The notes under the pieces were generated by a model. The model ran no database searches. It worked only from the letters and a program-made list of their open reading frames with translations, and was not told the origin of the DNA. The position numbers and the translations under genes are program-made. Below, piece after piece: positions 11,685-20,547 of a stretch of DNA of 64,000 nucleotides (within the stretch, counting starts at the first letter, position 1; every line of letters begins with the position of its first letter). This DNA is from an uncultured Bacteroidales bacterium (GTDB taxonomy: Bacteria > Bacteroidota > Bacteroidia > Bacteroidales > F082): positions 62,001 to 126,000 of the forward strand of contig CAMHFN010000002.1 of the NCBI GenBank assembly GCA_946184615.1, in the 5' to 3' direction.

Positions 11685-12869
11685 TTATTGGCCCTTCGGG
11701 CCGTAGCAATCCATAAACCTTTTTATTTCTTCGGCGTGCCGTCCCTTAATGATCACATGGTGATTCCCGATGGAATGCTGTAACAAATACGGTCTCAAAT
11801 CTACATTTAGGGTAATCTGTGTACGGCAGAAATGATTGCTGTAGGGCGTCTCCACGGCCTGGGCTTCGGTCACAAAATAGCGATCCAACTTCGGGCCACC
11901 CCATTTGAAGATGGTGTAATTGGTCATGGGCAGTACCCCTTGGATGGCCACGCCGATACCCGACTCGAAATGGGAGCGGAGGGTGAGCTCATCGCACATC
12001 TTTAGAGGGATGGTGCAATGCGCCAGCATGGTGGTCGTTTCTGTGAGTTGCGAGGGGTTGGCCATGAAGGCTTCTGCGCCGCAAAGGCGTTTCACTAGCA
12101 GCATGCTCATCAGGGTCTGCATGTCGCCTTCGCAGCCTGCCACGATGCCTTCGTCGTTGAGCAGGGCCAGAGCCAAACAGCTGGTGGTGCCGCAGGCCTT
12201 CACGATGTCGAAACAGCGGATGGTCATGGCGTCGAGGCGTTCCTCCTGACAGATCTTCTTGATGGCCAGGTAAGCCTTGGCGGCTTCAAGCATGTCGGCG
12301 CACGAGGGCTCCTTCACGTCTTGGGCGCGTTTAACGATGGCTTGGGCCACTTTGGCAGCATCGTTGTTCGACACGGACTTGATACCATCCATCAACCGTT
12401 GCAAGTCGATGTCGATGGTTTCCACCCCGAAATGTTCCAACAGATAGTTTCGGTCCACACCACTGGCGATGAGCCAGTCGGAAGGTTGGCCGAACAATCC
12501 GATGCGCACACCTTGTAGAGATGTGGTATGCTGTGTTTCTACAAAGGTCGCAATGATTTCATCATTCGTTCCATGCAAAATGCGTCCTTCGATACCTTGG
12601 CCTTCCAGCCAAGTGAGGATTTCCAAGGCGGCGGCCAAGGAGTTGTTTCGTCCATCGGCAATCAAGGTCACAGGCCCGTTGCCGGTGAACAGCGTTTTAA
12701 ACATGTTTTCCACCCCACCGGTGGCGATCATCACCACATCGGGCATCTGGTTACCGTTGATTTGGATTTCAGCTCGGCATTCGTTTTTCAGCCTGCCCAA
12801 CAGCTCGGCATATTCATTCCAAACGAATTCATCGGTCTGGAAAGAGGAACGTAAAATATTGATATTCAT
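11685..12869 (-). CDS. L-fucose/L-arabinose isomerase-fold protein
   Basis: Protein of the FucI/AraA-like superfamily (COG2407 type), 394 residues, cytoplasmic with no signal. Recognisable features are a Rossmann-like first half (MIATGGVENM, RIGLFGQPSDWLIAS) and the core ALLNDEGIVAGCEGDMQTLMSMLLVKRL, which carries the acidic metal-binding region of these isomerases. The true sugar substrate cannot be set; the lengths and motifs differ from classical FucI. The GH29 fucosidase in the same neighbourhood makes a link to fucose plausible but unproven. Confidence 0.65.
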   Translation of the reverse strand: MNINILRSSFQTDEFVWNEYAELLGRLKNECRAEIQINGNQMPDVVMIATGGVENMFKTLFTGNGPVTLIADGRNNSLAAALEILTWLEGQGIEGRILHGTNDEIIATFVETQHTTSLQGVRIGLFGQPSDWLIASGVDRNYLLEHFGVETIDIDLQRLMDGIKSVSNNDAAKVAQAIVKRAQDVKEPSCADMLEAAKAYLAIKKICQEERLDAMTIRCFDIVKACGTTSCLALALLNDEGIVAGCEGDMQTLMSMLLVKRLCGAEAFMANPSQLTETTTMLAHCTIPLKMCDELTLRSHFESGIGVAIQGVLPMTNYTIFKWGGPKLDRYFVTEAQAVETPYSNHFCRTQITLNVDLRPYLLQHSIGNHHVIIKGRHAEEIKRFMDCYGPKGQ

Positions 12870-12881
12870 TTTTTTTAATAT

Positions 12882-14024
12882 TTAATAGTTATTCGGGAAT
12901 CTGAGTAACCATAGGTCAAAGAAACGATCGTAAATAATATACCCGTCAGGAAGTGAGTACACCAATTCCCTGTTGACTAAAGTCTCCAATGCGGTTTGCA
13001 CGCTGCTTGCACTAGGGAGGTTGTGTTTTCGGATAAAATCTTGTGAGGTGGGTTGGCTGACTTTCCTTTCGCGAGCTATGGCTTTGAGGAGTGAAAACTG
13101 GTTCTCGGTAAGAAACTGGACAATGTTTTCATATTGGATGGCTTTGCCCAATATCACCAAGCGAATCGCGTCGAGGACCTGTTCGGAATTCGTTACTTTA
13201 CGATTTCCCTCGTAAAGTCGGTTTAGGACCGCTTGGATGTATCCGGTGTAACCGTCGAAACGCTGATACAGGTCATGGAAAACCTGCTGGTCGAGAAAAC
13301 CTTTTTTATCCACAAAGAAGCGATTGGCAAACTCGTAATAGATCGTTTCGTCCAACGGGAGAAGCCCCATGGTCTCGGTGCTTTGGTAGAAAGGCCGTTG
13401 TGGTGAGCCGAACATCTCGGCCATCAAGTGTTGTTTGCTGCCTGAGAAAATGAAATGGACATTTTGCGCAAACTGAATATGCGAGCGCAACAAGGCCTCA
13501 GTGCTGAGCTCTGGATACTCGCTCACTTGTTGGAACTCGTCGATGGCAATGAATACGTCATGGTTCAGTGTCTTCAGATAGTCGAAAATGCCTTTTAGAG
13601 TCATATCGGATTGTCTTGGCTCGATATGGATGGACAGGGTAGGGGAACCGGTCAACGGATCCAGGCCGAACACGGGTTTCCAGGCGCCGAAAAACTCCAG
13701 TGCCTTCCGTCTCAACGACTTGTTTCTCGACATCACCTCGTTGATGACGGCTTCGCCCAACATCTTCACCATCTCAGCTTGGTTTTTGGTCGGGTAAATG
13801 TCAATGTATAGACAGGTTGCGTTTTTGTCCTGCTCCTTGAGGCGGTAAAAAGCGTTCTGTATCAAGCCGGTTTTGCCGATCCTTCGGGGAGAGATCAAGG
13901 TGACATTGCGCCCATTGTGAAGGTGTGCGGCCAATTGCTCCGTTTCGGAAACACGGTCGCAAAAATACTCAGGACTCTCGTATCCTTGATACAAAAACGG
14001 GTTGGGGAGTTTTCTTTTCATCAT
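12882..14024 (-). CDS. AAA+ ATPase, archaeal-ATPase-like, with C-terminal winged helix
   Basis: Cytoplasmic ATPase of the ATP-binding family often called archaeal ATPase. Walker A is SPRRIGKTGLI (about residues 45-55), Walker B is DVFIAIDEFQQV, and a sensor-like FIFSGSKQHLM follows. The last 90 residues look like a winged helix (SQDFIRKHNLPSASSVQTALETLVNRELV). These proteins occur widely in Bacteroidota with unclear function, possibly DNA or protein remodelling. It lies 12 bases after the isomerase-like gene's start on the same strand, so the two may be co-transcribed. MM at the start gives two possible initiation codons. Confidence 0.8.
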   Translation of the reverse strand: MMKRKLPNPFLYQGYESPEYFCDRVSETEQLAAHLHNGRNVTLISPRRIGKTGLIQNAFYRLKEQDKNATCLYIDIYPTKNQAEMVKMLGEAVINEVMSRNKSLRRKALEFFGAWKPVFGLDPLTGSPTLSIHIEPRQSDMTLKGIFDYLKTLNHDVFIAIDEFQQVSEYPELSTEALLRSHIQFAQNVHFIFSGSKQHLMAEMFGSPQRPFYQSTETMGLLPLDETIYYEFANRFFVDKKGFLDQQVFHDLYQRFDGYTGYIQAVLNRLYEGNRKVTNSEQVLDAIRLVILGKAIQYENIVQFLTENQFSLLKAIARERKVSQPTSQDFIRKHNLPSASSVQTALETLVNRELVYSLPDGYIIYDRFFDLWLLRFPNNY

Positions 14025-14138
14025 TTTTCATCTTTTACGTTACGGAATCTCCATTACGGATTTTACGTAATGCAAAATTACATTATTTTTACAAAAAATC
14101 AATACTTTACAAAATTAGTTTTTTGAAAAATAATAAAA

Positions 14139-14163
14139 AAACCGTTTCATTTCGAAACGGTTT
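14139..14163 (-). terminator. intrinsic terminator for the redoxin gene
   Basis: Perfect 10-bp stem AAACCGTTTC/GAAACGGTTT with a five-base loop. The A-run to its left becomes a U-tract for leftward transcription from 14186. It also has T's on the right, so it could work both ways. Confidence 0.75.
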
Positions 14164-14185
14164 TTGTTAAAAATTAGAGGAATGG

Positions 14186-15712
14186 TTAGTGATTTACTAC
14201 AAAACGCAAGGTTTTACCATCGTTTTTGATGAAATAGACACCATTTGGATAGTTGGCCGTATTGATGGTCAGTTCGCTGCTTTCCATGCGGAACTCTTCC
14301 ATCTTCTGGCCGAGGGCGTTATAAACGCTCACCGTGCCGAGGCGCTCACCCTTCAAGGTAAGTCTTTCGTTGGCGGGATTGGGGAAGAGGGTAGTCGAAG
14401 CCCCGTTTTCATCCACCGACCAAACATCTTCAAGCATCACTACAAAACTGACATCGGGAAGATTGCTGGACAAAGTAACAACATCCGACAGAATAGTATT
14501 CTTTGCGATGATGTTGCAAACAAAACCTAATTCAACGGATTCGCCTTGGGGAATGACGATTTCAATTGGGTCATAACAGAAGAAGTCGCTATTACCATCC
14601 AAAGTGAAAGCCAACATTTCGTATTGGTCACACACACTGGTAACCAAAGCATCTTCAGCTGTGTTATTGTACACAGTAATCCAATTAATCTCATACTGAT
14701 TGTCAACGATATTTACCGTATCCACGCTAAACGTAAGCGTCTCTTCGGCACAAGGGAATTGTCCATAGCCTTCGCCAGTCATCGCCGAGTTGATTTGCTC
14801 AAGCGTAGGCGGATAGATGTCGCGCATGGCAATCTCATGGTCGGGACGGACCAGCATGATGGTGGGGTAGAAACCTACCGGAATGGCTTGGGCAATGTCG
14901 TTGCCGCCTCCGTCGCGGCTGATGGTCGGGAATTTTACATTAAACTGCTCCACCCAAGCTTGACAGGCATTGTCGTGGCCGTTGGGCGAAATCTCTATGA
15001 AGAACACATCGTGGGCATTGCATCCGTAGAGCTGGTAGGCCTCGATCACATCAGGCATGGGCGTTTGGCTGTACTCGTCGCCGGTGAGGAAGAAGTAGAG
15101 GAGCGCCGCCTGTCCGCCGTCAAGGATGTCGTAAAGGTGGATCTCATTACCATCGATGTCGGGTGCGGTAAAGTCAGGCATGATATCAGTGACAGGTGCC
15201 GTGCAGTCGTGTTGCTCAAGTCCCTGTGCCTCAAGCGCGCTGATAACGGATTGGGCATTGCTGATAGGCCAAAGATCCTGGATGACGATGGAGTGGTCAG
15301 GAGCAATGAGGATAATGGTGGGGTAGTAGCCAATACCATATTGGTTGCAAATGCTGGTCCCGCCGCTGTCCCCAGCGATGGTGGGATATTCCACGCCGTG
15401 GTTGTTTGTCCAGTTGAGACAGGCTTCTTCGTCGTCACCTGTGTCCACTTCCATATAAAACACATCATGCATGTTGCAGCCCATGGACTGGTAGGACTGG
15501 ACCATGTACGGGATGGTTTGGATGCAGGCAGAGCAAGTGGTGAAGAAAAAGTCAAGAAGCACATATTGTCCGTTGTCGAGAATGTCAAACAGATGCACTT
15601 CGGTGCCGTGAACGTCAGTAACCGTGAAGTCAACGGCGGTTGTAAGTGGACACTGCGCCTTCACCCCGAATCCCAAGGTCAGCGCAATCAAAAATAGTAG
15701 AATCTTTTTCAT
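14186..15712 (-). CDS. secreted tandem thioredoxin-fold protein with type IX sorting tail
   Basis: Signal peptide (MKKILLFLIALTLGFGVKAQ), then a redoxin/AhpC-TSA-like domain at about 25-160 with a CxxC pair (TTCSACIQ). A second related domain at about 175-305 lacks the cysteine pair, since the matching site reads FFLTGDEYSQTP. A beta-sandwich region follows, and the last 70 residues form a type IX secretion sorting domain (LFPNPANERLTLKG, GVYFIKNDGK). The protein should be exported by the Por system and may carry out or sense thiol chemistry on the surface. The second domain is probably not redox-active. Confidence 0.85.
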   Translation of the reverse strand: MKKILLFLIALTLGFGVKAQCPLTTAVDFTVTDVHGTEVHLFDILDNGQYVLLDFFFTTCSACIQTIPYMVQSYQSMGCNMHDVFYMEVDTGDDEEACLNWTNNHGVEYPTIAGDSGGTSICNQYGIGYYPTIILIAPDHSIVIQDLWPISNAQSVISALEAQGLEQHDCTAPVTDIMPDFTAPDIDGNEIHLYDILDGGQAALLYFFLTGDEYSQTPMPDVIEAYQLYGCNAHDVFFIEISPNGHDNACQAWVEQFNVKFPTISRDGGGNDIAQAIPVGFYPTIMLVRPDHEIAMRDIYPPTLEQINSAMTGEGYGQFPCAEETLTFSVDTVNIVDNQYEINWITVYNNTAEDALVTSVCDQYEMLAFTLDGNSDFFCYDPIEIVIPQGESVELGFVCNIIAKNTILSDVVTLSSNLPDVSFVVMLEDVWSVDENGASTTLFPNPANERLTLKGERLGTVSVYNALGQKMEEFRMESSELTINTANYPNGVYFIKNDGKTLRFVVNH

Positions 15713-15754
15713 AGTTGTTCAGTTATTCAATTGTTCAGTTGGCAGTTTTCCGTT

Positions 15755-18601
15755 TTAATTATCTCTGTAGTCTTTCTTCTTCGTCAGTTTAAGGTCTTGC
15801 AAGGCTTGTGCCTTCACGTTGATGGTGAAGTTCCAGCTCTTGTAGTTGCCGATGGGGATCCAGTTGAAACGCATCTCCCAGCAGTGGAGGTCGCGGTAAA
15901 TATTCAATGAGGTGTAGGATAGTCCGTGGTTGGTGAAGTCCCATCCGGTAGAGAAGTTGACCTTCCACTTCGGGGACAGGCTCACGTCACCATTGATGGT
16001 CAAGGTCTGTACCACTTGGTTGGTGGCGATACCCATGAAAGCGGCGTAGGTCAAGTTGGAACTATGTCTCAGGTTATAGCTCAAGGAAATCGACCATGGG
16101 GTTTCCCAATCAATATAGGATTTCGGATTGCCTAAGATGTCGTCCAACTCACCGTCAGTGACGAACTCGCTGCCGTTAGCCCTTCGCGTGATTTCGTCCT
16201 GAAAACTCAAATCGGTAGGTTCTCCGTTTTCCGTTTTCCATTTCTTCACATCGTTTTGGCTAAACGACCAGCTCAAGCTGAAGTTCCAAGCGGAGTTGTT
16301 TTTGTGGAAAAGACGTTGGTTGTCGATGATTTCGAAGCGGTTGATACGTCGGCCCAGAGAGTCGATGACATAGGGGTCCCAGACACTTGAATAGGTCACT
16401 TTCAGTTTTTTGAACAGCGTGGTACGGGCGTTCACCGACATGTAGGAGAAGTTGAGCGAGTCCTTGGTGAGGTCGTAGTTGCCTGAGAAGCTGAGTGCCT
16501 CCAACAACGTCACGTTTTTCATCCCAGTGATAGTGTCGGAGCTAGAGGGAACTTTGATGTCGAGAGTGTTGTTGAAGTTGTAGGTGAGTTGTCCCGACCT
16601 GTTTTGTGAAGGAGTCCCGTAGAGGGCGTTCATAAACATGTTGTACGTTTGGATTTCGCTGTTGGCATCGACATAACTGTTGTAGACGTTCCATTTGGGG
16701 TCGCTGAAGTCGGGTCGGTAGGAGAACCCGAAGGTAGGGGTGAATACGTGCCGTACCGCGCGGATCGGTCCTTTGCTGAAACGCGCCATGCCATAGATTT
16801 TTGTGGTGACATTACTCGACAGGTTGTAGTCGATGAGGTTGTTGAACCCCCGGATGGTGTCGATTTTCATGACGCTGTCGGCTTGAAGCCATTGCCGTTC
16901 AACACGGTTGAAGTACATATAGTCGTTAAGGGTGAGCGAGGTGGTCCAGGTGAAATATTTGAACAGTTTGATGGGCATGTTGATGGGGAGGGTATGTTTG
17001 ATGCCGTTTTGTGTATATTGTTGTAGGTTGTTGAACCATCCCGACAGGTTTTCGTACCAGGCATGGGGAAATAGCAGGGAGTCGACGCCCGAGATGTAGT
17101 TCTTGGCGTTCATCGTGTAGCTGAGGTTAAGGTTTGAGATTTGTTTGGTTAGTCCTTTCAGCTTGCCGTTGTTGTTTTTCAGTTTCTGTAGTGGGTAGAA
17201 CCTGTTGACGGTGAGCGTCATTTCGGGGAGCGACACGGTGACTTGCTTGGTGAGGGTATTTTGGCTGTGGCTGGCGTTCAGGGTGAGGTACACCTTGCCC
17301 CCAAAGTTGGTCTGGTAGGCTATACTGCTCTTGAAGGTGTTGCTGAGGTATTCGTTGGAGGTAGTGGCGTTGTATTTGTTGAAGTTGGAGCTGATGATGT
17401 TGACGTCGGCGGAGAAGTTATGTCGTGGATGGGCTTTGGAGTCTTGTTTGTGGGTCCATTTCACCTTGAAGTCGGTGCTTTTGTCGTAGTCGGCGGCGCC
17501 CTCGTCGCCGATTTTGTTGACAGCGAAGCCTAACGCCAGTGAGCCGTTGTGCCGATAGCGTTGGTTGTAGCGGAAGGTGGGTTTGAGCGCCCAACTGCCT
17601 CGGGTGTAGATGTCGCCCAACAATTGGAAGTCGTAATGCTCGTTGATCGCCCAGTAATAACCTCCGTTTTCGAGATAAAAGCCTCGGTTGGCCGATTCAC
17701 CGTAAGTAGGGACGATGAGACCTGATTTCTGTCCCTTGGTATTGGGGAAGATGGCGAAAGGCAGTCCGATGGGAAGTGGCACATCCTGAATGGTCACATA
17801 CACGGGACCGGTGACAATCATGTCGTCGGGGATAATCTTCGCTTTATTGAACCTGAACTGGAAATGGGGATGGTCCTTGAGGTTGCAGGTGGTGAAGCCT
17901 CCCGACTGGATGTTGATGGTGTTGTCCTCCATCCGCTTGATCTTCTCGCCGTGGATGTAACCGCCGCTTTCTTCGGACCAAACTTTGTGAATGATGCCCT
18001 TCTTGGTCTGGAAGTTATACGACATCTCCACGGCCTCAAATTTGGTTTCGCCTTGGGTAAATATGGGTGTGCCCTGCATCTTTCCTAAAGTGTCGGGAAG
18101 CCCTGTGGCAGTAACGATGTTGGTGTTTAAATCAAATTTTAAGTAATTGGCTTCCAGTGTGATATCATCGTATTTTACAACGGCTTTTCCATAATAATGG
18201 ATGATTTTATTATTCATCTCTTGAATGACAGAATCCACTGCGCTTCTGACGACTTGCACCTCAAAGGGACTATCTTTTTGGGGCTTTGAATGATGAGGAA
18301 CTGGACGTTTTACGATGGTATCAGAAATGGTGGAAAGGGTATCGGCGAATAGCGTATCGGAGGGGGGAGCAAAGGGAAGGGGAGTGGTTGAAAGGCTATC
18401 GGTAGGGTAAGGGATGGTATCTTCCGCAGGGAGGATCGGAATTACTGGAACGAGCTGGAGGGTGTCGATTTGCGGTTCTTGGACGGGAGGTTGCTCTTCT
18501 ACTTTTGCAACGGTTTTGCAGGCATTGACGATGAAAATCAGCACAAACGACAAAAAAAGTGCCGTCTTATAAGAATAATTATGTGCAGTTTTCCGTTTCA
18601 A
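15755..18601 (-). CDS. lptD: LptD-like LPS-assembly outer-membrane protein
   Basis: Large outer-membrane protein of the OstA/LptD type, which inserts lipopolysaccharide into the outer leaflet. The N-terminus has a hydrophobic segment ending VNAC, a possible lipobox, then a Pro-rich linker. An OstA-like beta domain comes next (NNKIIHYYGKAVVKYDDITLEANYL, about residues 150-300), and then a long C-terminal barrel with repeated amphipathic strands. At 948 residues it matches the Bacteroidota form. It is divergent from the amidase gene, and their -7 boxes are only three bases apart. Confidence 0.85.
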   Translation of the reverse strand: MKRKTAHNYSYKTALFLSFVLIFIVNACKTVAKVEEQPPVQEPQIDTLQLVPVIPILPAEDTIPYPTDSLSTTPLPFAPPSDTLFADTLSTISDTIVKRPVPHHSKPQKDSPFEVQVVRSAVDSVIQEMNNKIIHYYGKAVVKYDDITLEANYLKFDLNTNIVTATGLPDTLGKMQGTPIFTQGETKFEAVEMSYNFQTKKGIIHKVWSEESGGYIHGEKIKRMEDNTINIQSGGFTTCNLKDHPHFQFRFNKAKIIPDDMIVTGPVYVTIQDVPLPIGLPFAIFPNTKGQKSGLIVPTYGESANRGFYLENGGYYWAINEHYDFQLLGDIYTRGSWALKPTFRYNQRYRHNGSLALGFAVNKIGDEGAADYDKSTDFKVKWTHKQDSKAHPRHNFSADVNIISSNFNKYNATTSNEYLSNTFKSSIAYQTNFGGKVYLTLNASHSQNTLTKQVTVSLPEMTLTVNRFYPLQKLKNNNGKLKGLTKQISNLNLSYTMNAKNYISGVDSLLFPHAWYENLSGWFNNLQQYTQNGIKHTLPINMPIKLFKYFTWTTSLTLNDYMYFNRVERQWLQADSVMKIDTIRGFNNLIDYNLSSNVTTKIYGMARFSKGPIRAVRHVFTPTFGFSYRPDFSDPKWNVYNSYVDANSEIQTYNMFMNALYGTPSQNRSGQLTYNFNNTLDIKVPSSSDTITGMKNVTLLEALSFSGNYDLTKDSLNFSYMSVNARTTLFKKLKVTYSSVWDPYVIDSLGRRINRFEIIDNQRLFHKNNSAWNFSLSWSFSQNDVKKWKTENGEPTDLSFQDEITRRANGSEFVTDGELDDILGNPKSYIDWETPWSISLSYNLRHSSNLTYAAFMGIATNQVVQTLTINGDVSLSPKWKVNFSTGWDFTNHGLSYTSLNIYRDLHCWEMRFNWIPIGNYKSWNFTINVKAQALQDLKLTKKKDYRDN

Positions 18602-18616
18602 CTGTGAAAAATCGTT

Positions 18617-18635
18617 TATTTTTGTGCCAAAAATA
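18617..18635. promoter_or_regulatory. tightly packed divergent -7 boxes (amidase / lptD)
   Basis: Plus-strand TATTTTTG at 18617-18624 precedes the amidase ATG by 20 bases. Minus-strand TATTTTTG at 18628-18635 precedes the lptD ATG by 26 bases. The two polymerase sites overlap, so the envelope genes may compete for transcription. Confidence 0.5.
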
Positions 18636-18644
18636 AGAAATTAG

Positions 18645-19769
18645 ATGATGTCTCAACGAAACATTTTGAAATTTGGTATTCTTTTGGTGGCTTTTCTCCT
18701 CCCTTTGATGCTTCATGCCCAGCGTGGCGAGAAAATCAGCACGGTGGTGATTGATGCGGGTCACGGTGGAAAAGACACAGGTGCTTTGGGCGCCATCAGC
18801 AAAGAGAAAGACATTGCCCTCACAGTGGCTTTGTTGACGGGTAGCTACATCAAAAAGAACTGTCCCGATGTAAAGGTGGTCTACACTCGTGAGCGTGACG
18901 TGTTTGTCACCTTGAACGAGCGTGCTGCCATTGCCAACCGCAACAATGCTGATGTGTTTATCTCCATCCATTGCAACTCGGCAGGAAGCAAAGGGGCCTC
19001 TGCAACGGGTGCCGAGACTTTTGTGCTGGGTGAACATAAAAACGCTGCCAACCTGGAGGTGGCAAAAAAGGAAAACTCGGCCATTCTCTATGAGGAAGAC
19101 GCTGATGAGCAATACGGCAATTTTGACCTGAACAGTCCCGAGGCTTACATCGCCCTTTCCTTGTTCCAGCAGGAATACTTGAGCCAGAGTCTCCAGTTGG
19201 CTGCTAACGTTCAGGAGCAGTTCACGAAACGTGTGGGACGTAAAGACCGTGGGGTGCAACAGGCAGGATTCCTCGTGTTGTGGAAGACAGCCATGCCGAG
19301 CATTCTTATCGAGTTGGGTTTTATCAGCAATGCCAAGGAGGAACGCTTCCTGGCTTCGGAGGATGGACAGACCTACATGGCTTCGGCCATCTACAGGGCG
19401 TTCCGCGACTTCAAGGCAACTTATGAAGGGGAAAACAAAATCGAAGCTAAGCCTGAGACCAAGCCTCAGACGACAACGCCGAGTGAAAAACCTGCTGAAA
19501 AAAACCAAGTCAGCTTCAAAGTGCAGTTTGCCACCCGTGATACCCAGGTGCCCGTTAGTGACAAAACGTTCGCCAAGGTGCCTGAGGTGGGGGTGTACTT
19601 CTACAATGGTGCCTATCGTTACACTTCAGGCGATTTCAAAACCAAAAATGAGGCCATTAACCGTCAAGCCGAGATCCGAAAACTGGGGTATAGCGATGCC
19701 TTTGTGGTGGCCTTCATCAATGGAGAACGAGCCACCCTTAAAGAAGCAGAAGAAGCCTTGAATAATTGA
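18645..19769 (+). CDS. N-acetylmuramoyl-L-alanine amidase (Amidase_3)
   Basis: Zinc amidase that cuts the stem peptide from MurNAc, used in daughter-cell separation. The signal peptide is ILKFGILLVAFLLPLMLHAQ. The Amidase_3 domain covers about residues 32-255, with zinc and catalytic residues in DAGHGGKDTGA, SKEKD, FISIHCNS and ILIELGF. A Pro/Thr/Lys linker (260-290) is followed by a SPOR-like C-terminal repeat (VSFKVQFATRD...EIRKLGYSDAFVVAFINGER), which would bind denuded glycan at the septum. The length of 374 fits Bacteroidota AmiC-like proteins. Confidence 0.94.
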   Translation: MMSQRNILKFGILLVAFLLPLMLHAQRGEKISTVVIDAGHGGKDTGALGAISKEKDIALTVALLTGSYIKKNCPDVKVVYTRERDVFVTLNERAAIANRNNADVFISIHCNSAGSKGASATGAETFVLGEHKNAANLEVAKKENSAILYEEDADEQYGNFDLNSPEAYIALSLFQQEYLSQSLQLAANVQEQFTKRVGRKDRGVQQAGFLVLWKTAMPSILIELGFISNAKEERFLASEDGQTYMASAIYRAFRDFKATYEGENKIEAKPETKPQTTTPSEKPAEKNQVSFKVQFATRDTQVPVSDKTFAKVPEVGVYFYNGAYRYTSGDFKTKNEAINRQAEIRKLGYSDAFVVAFINGERATLKEAEEALNN

Positions 19770-19784
19770 GTTTTTTATCCCCAA

Positions 19785-20159
19785 TTAGAGTGCGGCAATC
19801 ATCTCAATCTCGACGAGAGCCTTCTTGGGGAGTTCTTTTACGGCGAACGCGGCACGAGCGGGGCAGTCACCCTTGAAGTACTTGCCGTAAACAGCGTTCA
19901 TGTCGCCGAAATAGCTCATGTCGGCCAGCAAGCAAGTCGATTTCACCACATTGTCGAACGTGCAGCCAGCCTCGTTCAAGATGGCTTCGAGATTTTTCAT
20001 GCACTGTTCGGCCTGGGCGGTGATGCCTTCAGGCATGGTGCCGGTGGCCGGATCAATGGGAAGTTGGCCGGAGATGAAAAGCATTCCGTTGGCTGAGATG
20101 GCTTGGCTGTAAGGTCCTATGGCTCCCGGAGCCTTGGTGGTTACGATGGCTTTTTTCAT
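19785..20159 (-). CDS. ridA: RidA-family enamine/imine deaminase
   Basis: Small cytoplasmic trimeric enzyme that hydrolyses reactive enamine intermediates such as 2-aminoacrylate formed by PLP enzymes. ATG 20159 gives 124 residues starting MKKAIVTTKAPGAIGPYSQAI, the standard RidA start. The catalytic Arg is in CPARAAFAVKELPK, and the end VEIEMIAAL is typical. It is a stand-alone gene, convergent with the amidase gene and divergent from the FtsB/DivIC gene. Confidence 0.95.
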   Translation of the reverse strand: MKKAIVTTKAPGAIGPYSQAISANGMLFISGQLPIDPATGTMPEGITAQAEQCMKNLEAILNEAGCTFDNVVKSTCLLADMSYFGDMNAVYGKYFKGDCPARAAFAVKELPKKALVEIEMIAAL

Positions 20160-20192
20160 GGTAAACGTTTTTTGTTGATGTTTTTCTGAGTG

Positions 20193-20229
20193 CAAAAATA
20201 CATTTTATCCTGCAAAATACCTAACTTTG
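20193..20229. promoter_or_regulatory. divergent -7 boxes for ridA and the septum gene operon
   Basis: Minus-strand TATTTTTG at 20193-20200 serves ridA. Plus-strand TAACTTTG at 20222-20229 lies 21 bases before the ATG at 20251 and would drive the four-gene unit 20251-24466. Confidence 0.5.
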
Positions 20230-20250
20230 CAATTCAAAATCTATAACGAC

Positions 20251-20547
20251 ATGATTTTCCGTCGAATCCTCAGCATACTCACCAACCGCTATGTGATTGC
20301 CACCCTGGTCTTTGTCCTGGTCATCCTCTTTATCGATCAGTTTAACTTGAGAACCCAGATTAAACTGCACCGCGAACTGAAAGAGCAGGAGGAAGAAATC
20401 CAATATCTTCAGACAGGCATCACGCAATACAAGGACTCGTTGCGGATGGTCACCGAGGACCGAGAAGGCATGGAACGCATCGCTCGTGAGAAGTACTTCA
20501 TGAAACGTGACAATGAGGTGGTTTACAAAATTGAAACCCAGGAATGA
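20251..20547 (+). CDS. FtsB/DivIC-type septum formation initiator
   Basis: Bitopic cell-division protein of the FtsB/DivIC family, which joins the FtsL-FtsQ complex. It has one transmembrane helix near residues 14-32 (VIATLVFVLVILFIDQF). A coiled coil follows (LHRELKEQEEEIQYLQTGITQYKDSL), and the conserved tail is MERIAREKYFMKRDNEVVY. ATG 20251 is preferred to an in-frame TTG 24 bases earlier that overlaps the -7 box. It overlaps the next gene by ATGA, so the two are translationally coupled. Confidence 0.9.
   Translation: MIFRRILSILTNRYVIATLVFVLVILFIDQFNLRTQIKLHRELKEQEEEIQYLQTGITQYKDSLRMVTEDREGMERIAREKYFMKRDNEVVYKIETQE

Noticed and set aside
14546-15697. Plus-strand open frame of 383 codons
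   Set aside because: Opposite the redoxin gene, which has a signal peptide, domains and a sorting tail; this frame has none.
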